Shown: positions 8,866 to 17,742 of the stretch, piece after piece | How the letters are laid out: each line of letters opens with the position of its first letter | Position numbering within the stretch: the first letter of the stretch is position 1 | From: G963663315 sp965214205 | Lineage (GTDB): Bacteria; Pseudomonadota; Gammaproteobacteria; Arenicellales; Poriferihabitantaceae | NCBI GenBank assembly: GCA_965214205.1 | Contig: OZ243941.1 | Span: forward strand, 806,001-870,000 | Length of the DNA: 64,000 nt | Reading direction: 5' to 3' | Position numbers and translations under genes: made by a program | Notes under the pieces: generated by a model | Seen by the model: only the letters and a program-made list of their open reading frames with translations | Databases searched by the model: none | What the model was told of the DNA's origin: nothing

Positions 8866-9810
8866 ATGCGGTTGTTGAAAAGAGTTCTGATCTCGTTGGT
8901 TGTCCTGACTATCGTCCTCGTGGTGGTCGCGGGCGTGGAGATACACGGAAAACTGTCGAAGTATCCGCAGTTTGTCGATACTCCCCCGGTCCGGGTCGTG
9001 GCTCATGACCAGCGTGTGGTGTTGTTCGCTCTGGGGGACTCCGGCTATGGAGGGGTGGCGCAGAGTGACGTGGCCGAGGCGATGGAGGAAAGATGTAAAC
9101 AACAAAAGCCCGACGCCTTGCTTTTGCTGGGCGATCTGGTCTACCCGTCTGGTACGGAAACACTGGAAGACCCGCGTTGGGATGAGTACATTTTCGACAT
9201 GTATGGCAGCGAGTGCCTGCGGGCTCTTCCTATCTTCCCGGCTCTTGGCAACCATGACTATGGCGGTGACCCGTGGATATGGAAAGAGGCGGGCGCCATC
9301 AATTCCCGCTGGTGGTTTCCGCATCGTCATTATCAGGCGCTGTTTGAAGGCCTTCTGGCGGTGTATGTGATCGACACAGTCAGTCCGATATTCATACATA
9401 CCGCGCTCCCGACGCTGGGAGATCGCACGACGCCCTGGGCCATTGCTTATGGCCACCATCCTCTTGCTTCGGAGAGTGAAAGCGGGGGAAGGCACCGCGG
9501 CGGAGGCCTGGGTGGAATGTTCGTGAGCCGCGCCATTTGTGATCATGTGGACACATTCCTGGCCGGTCATGCCCATCATCTGGAACATCTGGATGTCGAT
9601 AGCTGCCGGGCGGACCAGTTTATTTCCGGGGGAGGCGGAGCGCCATTGTCTTCATTCCAGGAAAATCCGGAGCACCATTTCGGGGCGAGCGTGTACGGAT
9701 TTCTGGAGATCGAAGTGGAGCCGGAGACGATGACGTTCAGATTCATATCAACCGATCACTCAATCCTTTACGAGCGCCATAAACGGAAACAGGCGGCTGC
9801 GGCTGAATGA
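8866..9810 (+). CDS. Membrane-anchored metallophosphoesterase
   Basis: This 314-residue protein has one N-terminal membrane segment (residues about 6-26) followed by a calcineurin-like phosphoesterase domain. The metal-binding blocks appear in order: GDSG, GDLVYPSG, GNHDYGG, a lone YGHHP and finally GHAHHLEHL. The layout resembles purple acid phosphatase-like and Icc-like enzymes facing the periplasm. Substrate is unknown. A TATAAA-like element lies 35 bp before the ATG, but no convincing -35 box is seen. It is transcribed divergently from cbbQ with 207 bp between them; that gap holds nothing recognised. Confidence 0.8.
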   Translation: MRLLKRVLISLVVLTIVLVVVAGVEIHGKLSKYPQFVDTPPVRVVAHDQRVVLFALGDSGYGGVAQSDVAEAMEERCKQQKPDALLLLGDLVYPSGTETLEDPRWDEYIFDMYGSECLRALPIFPALGNHDYGGDPWIWKEAGAINSRWWFPHRHYQALFEGLLAVYVIDTVSPIFIHTALPTLGDRTTPWAIAYGHHPLASESESGGRHRGGGLGGMFVSRAICDHVDTFLAGHAHHLEHLDVDSCRADQFISGGGGAPLSSFQENPEHHFGASVYGFLEIEVEPETMTFRFISTDHSILYERHKRKQAAAAE

Positions 9811-10001
9811 TTATCCGGCCCGGCATAAATGGCCGTAATCAATCCGGCAGAATGGCCTGATCCTGGAAATATATATTCTCTATTGCTGTATTGGAAATAC
9901 TTGTGGGAACAAATCCGGCCTCAGACTGGCCTATTGTATGAGAAACCCGTATAGTCAAGGGTTGTAATCACAAGCTCCAGGTCTGGCGAATCCACCACAG
10001 T

Positions 10002-11294
10002 ATGAACGATATCATTGCCACAAATGAAACCATTCTGGTTGTCGGCGGTGGCATCAGCGGAATCACGACCGCGCTTGAAGCCGCTGAATGCGGCAAGGAT
10101 GTTATTCTTGTCGAAAAAAATCCGGCGCTGGGCGGACGGGTTTCCCAACTTTACAAGTATTTCCCCAAACTCTGCCGTCCGAGCTGCGGACAGGAAATCA
10201 ATTTCCGGAGGATTAAGGCGAACCAGCGCCTGCGGATTCTGACCATGGCCGAAGTGGAAACCCTGAGCGGCCATGCGGGGGACTATACCGCAACCATCCG
10301 AATTCGCCCGCGCTACGTGAAGGAAAACTGCACGGCCTGCGGCAGTTGCGCAAAATCGGTGGATGCCGAAATCGACGATCCGCACAATTACGGACTCAAC
10401 AAGATCAAGGCGGCTTATCTGCCCCACAACATGGCTTATCCTCAGCGCTATGTGCTCGACCCGTCCATCGTCGGCAATGAACAGGGTGAGAAAGCCAAAG
10501 CCGCCTGCCCGGTGGACGCGATTGACCTGGAAATGCGGGAACAGACGATTGACATCCGATGCGGCGCGGTCGTATTCGCGACCGGTTGGCGTCCTTATGA
10601 CGCCGCCCGTATAGAACCCTACGGTTATGAGCAGTACGAAGACGTCGTTACCAGCGTCGAACTCGAACGGATGATGGACCCTTACGGCCCGACTGGCGGC
10701 AAGCTGGTCAGACCTTCCAACGGGGAGCCGGCGAAGGACATTGCCTTTATCCAGTGCGCCGGTTCACGTGACCGAAACCATTTGTCGCATTGTTCGAGAA
10801 TCTGTTGCATGGCTTCCTTGAAACAAAGTACCTATATCGGCGAACAGTTTGGCAACGATGACAGCGCCCGGGCGACGATTTACTATATCGACATCCGTAC
10901 GATTGACCGGTTTGAGGATTTCGAGAAGAAAGTGCGGGCGGATGAGAAAGTGCATTTTGTCAAATCCAAGGTCGCCAGCATTGTCAGGGACCCGGAAACC
11001 GGCAAACCGGTTTTGAAAGGCGTGGATACCCATGGTTACAAACGATATGAAAACCCGCATGATCTGGTGGTGCTGGCAGTAGGAATGGAGCCGAACCTGG
11101 ATTTCAGGTCGGTGATCAACACCGAACATGGCCTGAGTATCGATACCAGCGGCTTCATCGAGCTGGACCCTGCCAATGGCGGTATTTTTGGCTCCGGCTG
11201 CGCGACCAACCCTCTGGATGTGAACCGGTCTGTACAGAGCGCCACCGCAGCGGCGCTGCGCGCGATCCAGGTTGTCAATACCGTGTCCGCGTAA
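10002..11294 (+). CDS. qmoA: QmoA-type HdrA-like flavoprotein
   Basis: This 430-residue protein starts with an FAD-binding Rossmann motif, VVGGGISGITTALEAAE. It contains the PSCGQEI cysteine segment and an unusual ferredoxin-like set: C-T-A-C-G-S-C near residue 110 and the final cysteine in AACPVDAI about 60 residues later, with an insertion between. A CSRICC segment follows. Length and insertion match QmoA of the quinone-interacting membrane-bound oxidoreductase, a homologue of heterodisulfide reductase HdrA. In sulfur metabolism Qmo exchanges electrons with APS reductase. The start is ATG 10002. The gene is 8 bp from qmoB and forms the head of a four-gene operon (qmoA, qmoB, hdrC, hdrB). 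Confidence 0.85.
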   Translation: MNDIIATNETILVVGGGISGITTALEAAECGKDVILVEKNPALGGRVSQLYKYFPKLCRPSCGQEINFRRIKANQRLRILTMAEVETLSGHAGDYTATIRIRPRYVKENCTACGSCAKSVDAEIDDPHNYGLNKIKAAYLPHNMAYPQRYVLDPSIVGNEQGEKAKAACPVDAIDLEMREQTIDIRCGAVVFATGWRPYDAARIEPYGYEQYEDVVTSVELERMMDPYGPTGGKLVRPSNGEPAKDIAFIQCAGSRDRNHLSHCSRICCMASLKQSTYIGEQFGNDDSARATIYYIDIRTIDRFEDFEKKVRADEKVHFVKSKVASIVRDPETGKPVLKGVDTHGYKRYENPHDLVVLAVGMEPNLDFRSVINTEHGLSIDTSGFIELDPANGGIFGSGCATNPLDVNRSVQSATAAALRAIQVVNTVSA

Positions 11295-11301
11295 CAGAAA
11301 A

Positions 11302-13545
11302 ATGTCGGACGCAATGAAAACAGCGGCGTATATCTGCAAGGGCTGTGGTCTGGGAGAGCGGCTGGATATTGACCAGTTGGTGGATATTGCCGGGTCGCAG
11401 GGCGCCGACATTTCCAGATGCCATGATTATTTATGCAGTGACGACGGCCTGTCCCTGATTCGCCGGGACATCGAAGACCAGGGCGTGACCCATGTTGTGT
11501 TGGGAGCCTGCTCCAGAAGGGCGAAAACCGAAGCCTTTAACATGGAGGATGTGGCTGTTGCCAGGGCGAATCTGCGTGAAGGGGTGATCTGGAGTCAACC
11601 GGATACCCCGGAGGCCAGGGAGTTGACCCAGGATATGGCGGACGACTATGTGCGTATGGCCTGTACCGAGGCCAAATTCATGAAGCAGCCCGCTTCCAAT
11701 CCCGCGCGCGGCGTGAATAAGCGGATACTGGTTGTCGGCGGCGGCGTCAGCGGCATCACCGTCGCGCTGGAAGCGGCCAAAGCCGATTACGAGGTGTTGC
11801 TGGTCGAGAAAGAGGCTGCGTTGGGGGGATGGGTGAAGGACTTCCATCGGGTTTTGCCGTCCAGGGAGCCGTACTCGGACCCACAGGTCAACCCGCTCGG
11901 CGAATGGATCAGCCAGGTTGAAACCGAGGTCAACATTACGGTATTTCTGAACGCCACAGTGACCCGGACCAGCGGTTCACCCGGACAGTTCAGCGTCGAT
12001 ATTTCGACGGAAAGCGGGTCAACCAGCACTGAAAATGTCGGCGCCATCGTACAGGCCAGCGGTTTCACCCGCTATGACGCCAGCCAATTGTCCGAATTCA
12101 GTTACGGTCAGGCCGCCGACGTAGTGGATCAAACCGAACTGGAGGCTCTGGCTCGCGCGGCGGATGGCAAGGCGGTCACGCGGCCTTCCGATGGCAAGCC
12201 GGTCGAGAGTGTGGTGTTCGTACAGTGCGCCGGTCAACGCTCGGACAAGCCGGGTCATCTGCCATATTGTTCCGGCTATTGCTGCAACGTCAGTATCAAG
12301 CAGGCGATGTATTTCAAGGATCAGAATCCCGATGTCGAGACCCATGTGATCTACAGCGACCTGCGAGCGCCCGGCAATGGTGAGGATTTCTACCGTTCGG
12401 CGCAACTGAAAGGCGTGATCTTCACCAACGGCACGGTCCAATCGGTGGGCGAGGCGGCTATTCAGGCCGGTCCGGGGCAGCTTGATGTGGTATTGCAGGA
12501 CCATATTCTGGATCAGGAGGTAACGCTCCAGTCCGATCTGGTGGTTCTGGCAACCGGACAGGTTCCGAACTCCGGGATTGACATTAATGCGCCTGCCGAC
12601 TCCGGAGCCGAGGCCAACGATGGCCAGGTCAAGGTGAGTGTCGACTCGATCCTGAATCTCGACTATCGGCAGGGGCCGGACATACCCCACCTGAAGCATG
12701 GGTTCAGCGATTCGCATTTTATCTGCTTCCCTTATGAAACCCGCCGAACCGGTATTTACACCTGTGGTCCGGTGCGTCGGCCCATGGACATCGTTCAGTC
12801 GGTTGAAGACGCCACCGGCGCCGCGATGAAAGCCATACAGGCGGTGGAAGGGGCGGCAATGGGCCGCGCGGCTCATCCGAGATCGGGGGATTTGTCCTAC
12901 CCTTCCTTTCGCCGTGAAGGCTGCACGCAATGCAAGCGCTGTACCGTTGAGTGTCCGTTTGGCGCGATTGACGAAGATCAGGCCGGTTATCCTGTTTTCA
13001 ATGAATCCCGCTGTCGGCGATGCGGCACCTGTATGGGCGCCTGCCCAGTCCGGGTCATTTCCTTTGAGAACTATTCGGTCGATACCGTGGGCCAGCAGAT
13101 CAAAAGCATCGACATGCCTGATGAGTTTGATGAAAAACCGCGAATCCTGATTCTGGCCTGTGAGAATGACGCCTATCCGGCCCTGGACATGGCTGGCCAC
13201 AATCGTATCGAATACAATGCGTTTGTGCGTATCGTGCCGATCCGCTGCCTGGGGTCGGTCAATCTGATCTGGATAACCGATGCGCTGAATTCAGGATTCG
13301 ATGGCGTCATGTTGATGGGCTGCAAGAAAGGCGAGGACTATCAATGTCATTTCGTGGACGGCTCCAAGCTGGCCCACGAACGCATGAGCAAGGTCGATGA
13401 TACCCTGAGCCAGTTGCAGCTTGAGCCGGAGCGTGTGCAGGTGTATGAGGTGGAAATTACCGACATTGACCGTGTGCCCCGACTGATCAATGAATACGCG
13501 GCGCGAATTGACGAAATCGGCATGAATCCATTCAAGGGTTTTTAG
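11302..13545 (+). CDS. qmoB: QmoB-type HdrA-like flavoprotein with MvhD domain
   Basis: This 747-residue protein is the length expected of QmoB. Order of parts: an N-terminal CKGCGLG iron-sulfur segment, an FAD-binding motif GGGVSGITVALEAA near residue 150, the CSGYCC segment, two 4Fe-4S motifs (CTQCKRCTVECP and CRRCGTCMGACP) near residues 540-580, and a C-terminal MvhD/FlpD-like domain with a [2Fe-2S]-type cysteine pair including LMGCKKGEDYQC. The domain lets HdrA-like proteins take electrons from a partner dehydrogenase. ATG 11302 is preferred over an upstream in-frame start that lies inside qmoA. It ends 2 bp before hdrC. Confidence 0.88.
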   Translation: MSDAMKTAAYICKGCGLGERLDIDQLVDIAGSQGADISRCHDYLCSDDGLSLIRRDIEDQGVTHVVLGACSRRAKTEAFNMEDVAVARANLREGVIWSQPDTPEARELTQDMADDYVRMACTEAKFMKQPASNPARGVNKRILVVGGGVSGITVALEAAKADYEVLLVEKEAALGGWVKDFHRVLPSREPYSDPQVNPLGEWISQVETEVNITVFLNATVTRTSGSPGQFSVDISTESGSTSTENVGAIVQASGFTRYDASQLSEFSYGQAADVVDQTELEALARAADGKAVTRPSDGKPVESVVFVQCAGQRSDKPGHLPYCSGYCCNVSIKQAMYFKDQNPDVETHVIYSDLRAPGNGEDFYRSAQLKGVIFTNGTVQSVGEAAIQAGPGQLDVVLQDHILDQEVTLQSDLVVLATGQVPNSGIDINAPADSGAEANDGQVKVSVDSILNLDYRQGPDIPHLKHGFSDSHFICFPYETRRTGIYTCGPVRRPMDIVQSVEDATGAAMKAIQAVEGAAMGRAAHPRSGDLSYPSFRREGCTQCKRCTVECPFGAIDEDQAGYPVFNESRCRRCGTCMGACPVRVISFENYSVDTVGQQIKSIDMPDEFDEKPRILILACENDAYPALDMAGHNRIEYNAFVRIVPIRCLGSVNLIWITDALNSGFDGVMLMGCKKGEDYQCHFVDGSKLAHERMSKVDDTLSQLQLEPERVQVYEVEITDIDRVPRLINEYAARIDEIGMNPFKGF

Positions 13546-13547
13546 TC

Positions 13548-14186
13548 ATGCATCCCGCTACAGCGCCAGCCGATGCCAATACGGCAATGATCGAGAAATA
13601 TCGAAACAGTTTCCTCCGGGAGGTCGAAGCCAATGTCGAGGAAGGGGACTGGGTGAAAATGTGCATGCAGTGCGGGGTCTGTTCCGGTTCCTGCCCGCTG
13701 GGCAATGCCTGGGATCATCCGCCGCAGGAATTGTTCATGATGATCCGGGCAGGGCAGCGCGAAGAGGTGCTCAGCAGTGAGTCGATGTGGATGTGCACTT
13801 CCTGTTATAACTGCATCGTGCGTTGCCCGAGAGGTCTTCCGATTACCCATATCATGCATGGTCTGGCGAACTATGCCAATCGCCTCGGTCTGGCGCCCAA
13901 AATGAATCCGACCAGACGGTTCGCCAAAATCTTCTGGGATAACATCAGCGTCACTGGTCGGGTCAATGAAGCCCGATTGTCCATGAGGTTGTATTTTATG
14001 AATGGCTTTGTCCAGGGAATCAAGAACGCTTTTGCGATGCGAAACATAGGTCTGGGAATGTTGCTGACCCGTCGTCTCAATCCTTTCGGGCTTTTCATGT
14101 CCGGTGGGATCAAGCAGAAATCCCAGCTTCAGCAGATGCTCAAAAAGGCTTACGAGATCGAGGACAAACGAAAGGGATTCAATTAA
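13548..14186 (+). CDS. hdrC: HdrC-like iron-sulfur subunit
   Basis: This 212-residue protein has two CxxCxxCxxxCP ferredoxin motifs: CMQCGVCSGSCP near residue 43 and CTSCYNCIVRCP near residue 83. HdrC passes electrons between the flavin subunit and HdrB. In the typical Qmo complex, QmoC is an HdrC fused to a membrane HdrE-like cytochrome. Here no cytochrome or membrane segment follows, and a separate HdrB gene comes next. The complex would thus be soluble, as in organisms where hdrBC replaces qmoC. It begins 2 bp after qmoB. Confidence 0.87.
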   Translation: MHPATAPADANTAMIEKYRNSFLREVEANVEEGDWVKMCMQCGVCSGSCPLGNAWDHPPQELFMMIRAGQREEVLSSESMWMCTSCYNCIVRCPRGLPITHIMHGLANYANRLGLAPKMNPTRRFAKIFWDNISVTGRVNEARLSMRLYFMNGFVQGIKNAFAMRNIGLGMLLTRRLNPFGLFMSGGIKQKSQLQQMLKKAYEIEDKRKGFN

Positions 14187-14202
14187 GTGAGGTTTGGTTC
14201 AA

Positions 14203-15114
14203 ATGGCTAGAAAAGAATATTCGTTTTACCCCGGTTGCTCGTCGGAACGCAATTCGTCCGCCTCCAACTACATGGTATCGGTGGAGTCCATGTGCAAGAC
14301 TCTGGATATCAAGCTGAACGAGATTCCCGACTGGAATTGCTGCGGCGCGTCGGTTGGCTATGGCGAAGGCGGTGAGTTGCCCCGCCATGTGATGAACGCG
14401 AGAAACATCGCCCTGTCGCAGCAACATAATACCGGCCAGGATATTGTCGCCACTTGCGCCGCCTGCTGGCTCGGCGCCAAGGAGTCGGTCGAGCGATTGT
14501 CCAAATCGGATCAGCTGCTGGCAGACACACAAAACATCCTGGCAGACGCTGGCCTCAAGGTGGACATCACCAAAGACACCGCCAAGGGGGTTCGCCACAT
14601 GGTCGAAGTGCTGATCGAGGATTTCGGTTACGATGAGCTTGAGGCGCCCGTAACAAAGCCGCTGGATGGATTGAAAATCGCGGGCTATGTCGGTTGTCAG
14701 ACCAACCGCCCGTTCGGCATTGACGGCGAGTCGTTCGAGAATCCCAAATATCTGGACAAGATGGTCGAGATCATGGGCGCCGAAGCCGCCGACAAATATG
14801 AACAGAAAGTCACCTGCTGTGGGGGCGCTCTGGCCTTCTCCGAGCCGGAGAAAAGCCAGGCCCAGATCAAGGAGATCGTTGAATCGGCCTATGATCACGA
14901 TGCCGACATGATCGTCACCCCCTGCCCGGTCTGCCAGATGAACGTCGAGGTTTATCAGGAGCAGATCAACAAGACCTACAACAAGAAATTCAAGATGCCG
15001 GTGGTTTATTACAGTCAGTTGATGACAGTGGCCTACGGCGGCACCGCCAAAGAGGCCGGTCTGAACGGTCAGGTGATCCGGGCGAAAAAGCTGGAAGAAA
15101 TCGCGGCCGGATAG
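14203..15114 (+). CDS. hdrB: HdrB-like subunit with CCG domains
   Basis: This protein of about 303 residues holds two cysteine-rich CCG domains. The first has YPGCS, WNCCGASVG and CAACW; the second has GCQ, TCCGGALAF and CPVCQMN. In HdrB these cysteines bind the non-cubane [4Fe-4S] clusters that reduce a disulfide. ATG 14203 is preferred because AGTGAGG lies about 10 bp upstream; a TTG at 14194 also exists. It closes the Qmo/Hdr operon, and the real disulfide or acceptor it acts on is not known for this type of cluster. Confidence 0.87.
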   Translation: MARKEYSFYPGCSSERNSSASNYMVSVESMCKTLDIKLNEIPDWNCCGASVGYGEGGELPRHVMNARNIALSQQHNTGQDIVATCAACWLGAKESVERLSKSDQLLADTQNILADAGLKVDITKDTAKGVRHMVEVLIEDFGYDELEAPVTKPLDGLKIAGYVGCQTNRPFGIDGESFENPKYLDKMVEIMGAEAADKYEQKVTCCGGALAFSEPEKSQAQIKEIVESAYDHDADMIVTPCPVCQMNVEVYQEQINKTYNKKFKMPVVYYSQLMTVAYGGTAKEAGLNGQVIRAKKLEEIAAG

Positions 15115-15134
15115 CTCATCAGCCTGGTCAACCC

Positions 15135-15851
15135 ATGAATCTCCTGGTTTTTCAACATATAGACTGTGAACATCCGGGCATTTTTAGGGATTTCCTCAAA
15201 CAGGACGGGATCGAGTGGCATGCCGTCGAACTGGACGCGGGCGAGCCGATTCCCGAGCTTGAGCGTTACGATGCCCTGTGGGTGATGGGCGGCCCGATGG
15301 ATGTATGGGATGTCGATCAGAATCCCTGGATGATCGCCGAGAAACAGGCCATTCGCAAATGGGTGAATGACCTGAACCGGCCTTTTCTGGGTTTGTGTCT
15401 CGGTCATCAGCTTCTGGCGGATGCGCTCGGCGGTACCTGTGGGCCGCAAAATCCACCGGAGATTGGCGTGATGGAGGTAGAACTGACCAGGGAAGGGAAG
15501 TCAGACCCGATTTTCTCGAATATGCCGGCCACCCAGAAATGTTTGCAATGGCATTCGGTTTGCGTCGCCCAGCCGCCGGAAAATGCCACCGTCCTGGCTT
15601 CCTCCGACTTATGCCGTGTGCAGGCGATGCGGGTCGGTGACCGGGCCTGGTCCATGCAGTATCATGTCGAGATCGAGCCGGACACGGTCAGCAACTGGGG
15701 CGCGATTCCGGCTTACCGGCAGGCGCTGGAAAATTCCCTGGGGCCAACCGGTCTTACGAATATCCGGGGGCGCAGCGACGCCAGCATGGATTCCTTTGCC
15801 CGCAACGCCAGACAGCTTTACGATAACTTCATGTCACTGTGCCGGACTTGA
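15135..15851 (+). CDS. Class I glutamine amidotransferase-like protein
   Basis: This 238-residue protein is a single GATase1 domain. The nucleophile elbow GLCLGHQ holds the catalytic cysteine, and QYHVEIEPD holds the histidine and glutamate of the triad. Such stand-alone proteins (GMP synthase-like amidotransferases) hydrolyse glutamine or a gamma-glutamyl compound, but the acceptor is not visible. It is 20 bp behind hdrB on the same strand, so it may be carried on the end of that operon. The function in that context is unknown. Confidence 0.8.
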   Translation: MNLLVFQHIDCEHPGIFRDFLKQDGIEWHAVELDAGEPIPELERYDALWVMGGPMDVWDVDQNPWMIAEKQAIRKWVNDLNRPFLGLCLGHQLLADALGGTCGPQNPPEIGVMEVELTREGKSDPIFSNMPATQKCLQWHSVCVAQPPENATVLASSDLCRVQAMRVGDRAWSMQYHVEIEPDTVSNWGAIPAYRQALENSLGPTGLTNIRGRSDASMDSFARNARQLYDNFMSLCRT

Positions 15852-15884
15852 GTGGTGTTGCGCCATGGTAATTTTTTGGTTAAT

Positions 15885-15900
15885 TTGACAAAACTGTCAA
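15885..15900. promoter_or_regulatory. Perfect dyad TTGACA-N4-TGTCAA before the R-M genes
   Basis: A perfect inverted repeat, TTGACAaaacTGTCAA, lies 43 bp upstream of the mod start. Its left arm is identical to the sigma-70 -35 consensus; no convincing -10 box follows at the right distance. It may be an operator, a -35 element with a regulator site over it, or both. There is no controller gene beside it. Confidence 0.35.
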
Positions 15901-15943
15901 TAATTCGAGATTAAACTGGAAGTGTCTGTAACAGCAAGAAATC

Positions 15944-17740
15944 ATGAATGGAAAGTCTCTCAACATTGTTGAGGAAAAACTGGCACGGTTACGGGAATTG
16001 ATTCCCGAGGTGTTTAGTGAGGGAGAAGTTGATTGGGAAAAAATGCGCGCCGCTCTGGACGGTAACTTTGAATTCAAAGATGAGCGTTATCACCTGAATT
16101 GGTCCGGCAAGACCGATGCATTTCGCGTCCTGCAATCGCAAACCACAGCCACTTTGGCACCCAGTCGAAAGGAATCAATAGGCTTTGACAGTAGCGGCAA
16201 TGTGTTCATTGAAGGTGAGAATCTGGAAGTACTGAAGATTTTGCAGAAATCCTATTTCGGCAAAATCAAGATGATTTACATTGACCCGCCCTACAACACT
16301 GGCAATGACCATTTCATTTATCCTGATCGATTCACTGAGAGCAAAGACGATTACCTGAAGCGCATCGGCGATAAAGACGAGCAGGGGCGTATGACTCGCG
16401 AGGGATTGTTTCGTAAAAACAGTCGGGAAAACGGCCACTTCCATTCTAACTGGCTCAGCATGATTTACCCACGTCTGTTCCTTGCGCGTAACTTGCTACG
16501 CGAGGATGGAGTCATCTTTGTGTCCATTGACGATAATGAGATACATAACTTGCGGATGGTGATGAATGAGATTTTTGGAGAAGAGAATTTTGTTGCGTGT
16601 TTTGCATGGAGGAGAACCGACAATCAATCAAATATAGGTAATGTGGCAAGAATTAAGGAATATATTTTGTGTTTTTCAAAAGCTGAGCCTTTTCATCGGT
16701 TCAATAAAATGAAATTAACAGAAAGAGCCAAGAAGGAATATAGATATTCCGATGATAAGGGTTTATTTAGAAGGTCGATTCTCCTTGATAAAACGAGGGG
16801 AAGACATCATTATCTGGTCACTACTCCAAGTGGAAATGCTTTGTACGGACCTTGGATGGCTAGTGAAACCAGATTTAATGAAATGTTGAACAGTGATGGA
16901 GTTTATTGGACTTCCGGTGGGCAGGAACAACCTTATGGGAAAATTTACCTTGAGGATTCCAAAGGGCAAATAACAAGTGATTTTTTGGGTATCGAATTTG
17001 GTTCCAACCAGGAAGGAAGTATCGAAGTAGAAAAATTGCTCGGTGCCAGATATTTCGATTTTCCCAAGCCGTCAAGTTTGATTAAACATTTTGTTGTTAT
17101 AGGGGCGAACAACAACGATATAGTTCTTGATTTCTTCGCCGGTTCCTGCACTACCGCCCACGCAGTTCTGCAACTCAACGCCGAGGATGGGGGTAGTCGC
17201 CAATTTATCTGCATCCAGATGCCGGAACCCTGCGATGTAAAATCCGAAGCGCACAAATTCGGACACGAAACGATTGCCGACATCAGCAAGGAACGCATGC
17301 GTCGGGTAATCAGAAATGGCAAGATGGATGACGGGTTCAAGGTTTTCAAGTTACAAAAATCCAACTTCAAATCCTGGCGTGGTGAACTGATTCATGACGA
17401 AAAAGAGTTAGAGAAACAACTCAAACTCCATATTACTCCGCAAGTCGAAGGTGCTGAAATTGACAATATCCTCTACGAGTTGTTGCTGAAATCGGGATTG
17501 TCTCTGACTGCCGAAATTGAGAACAACGGTGACTGGTTTTTGGTACACGACGGGGGGGGGGGGGGGGCAATGATCGCCTTTGTATTAAAAAGCATTGATG
17601 AAACAATAATATCAAGAGTTTTATCTGCCAAACCACAAAAAGTTGTCGTTCTGGACACGCTGTTCCAAAACAACGACCAATTAAAAACTAATGTCGCCCT
17701 ACAAATGGAAGACGCCGAGGTTGCGTTTCAAGTAGTGTAA
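15944..17740 (+). CDS. mod: Type III restriction system adenine methyltransferase (Mod)
   Basis: This 598-residue protein follows beta-class order: an N-terminal region, catalytic motif IV DPPYNTGND near residue 114, a variable target-recognition region, then AdoMet motif I as DFFAGSCTTAHAV near residue 396 (family usually has S-G-T-T or S-A-T-T). It methylates adenine in its recognition site and, with Res, forms the type III restriction complex. Bases about 16580-17110, the variable region, are visibly AT-richer than the flanks, typical of swapped recognition domains. Codons 537-541 are a run of glycines encoded by a 16-G tract, which makes the gene a candidate for phase variation. The stop lies 2 bp before the next gene, dcm. 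Confidence 0.9.
   Translation: MNGKSLNIVEEKLARLRELIPEVFSEGEVDWEKMRAALDGNFEFKDERYHLNWSGKTDAFRVLQSQTTATLAPSRKESIGFDSSGNVFIEGENLEVLKILQKSYFGKIKMIYIDPPYNTGNDHFIYPDRFTESKDDYLKRIGDKDEQGRMTREGLFRKNSRENGHFHSNWLSMIYPRLFLARNLLREDGVIFVSIDDNEIHNLRMVMNEIFGEENFVACFAWRRTDNQSNIGNVARIKEYILCFSKAEPFHRFNKMKLTERAKKEYRYSDDKGLFRRSILLDKTRGRHHYLVTTPSGNALYGPWMASETRFNEMLNSDGVYWTSGGQEQPYGKIYLEDSKGQITSDFLGIEFGSNQEGSIEVEKLLGARYFDFPKPSSLIKHFVVIGANNNDIVLDFFAGSCTTAHAVLQLNAEDGGSRQFICIQMPEPCDVKSEAHKFGHETIADISKERMRRVIRNGKMDDGFKVFKLQKSNFKSWRGELIHDEKELEKQLKLHITPQVEGAEIDNILYELLLKSGLSLTAEIENNGDWFLVHDGGGGGAMIAFVLKSIDETIISRVLSAKPQKVVVLDTLFQNNDQLKTNVALQMEDAEVAFQVV
17552..17567 (+). repeat. 16-G homopolymer tract inside mod
   Basis: Sixteen consecutive G residues lie in frame in mod, encoding five glycines and the first base of an alanine codon. 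Reading onward shows that 16 G keeps the frame, 15 G gives a stop two codons after the tract, and 17 G gives a stop after about ten codons. Loss of frame removes about 57 C-terminal residues. Such tracts are the usual switch in phase-variable type III mod genes. As sequenced, the gene is in the full-length state. Confidence 0.9.
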
Positions 17741-17742
17741 TC

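Noticed and set aside
12019..13200. Long minus-strand frame of 393 codons opposite qmoB
   Set aside because: QmoB on the plus strand has clear flavin and iron-sulfur motifs; this is an antisense shadow.
10002..15114. sHdr sulfur-oxidation cluster (hdrC1B1A-hyp-hdrC2B2)
   Set aside because: Gene content and the MvhD domain in the second HdrA-like protein fit Qmo-HdrBC instead; the paired C and B copies and the linked lipoate-binding proteins are absent.
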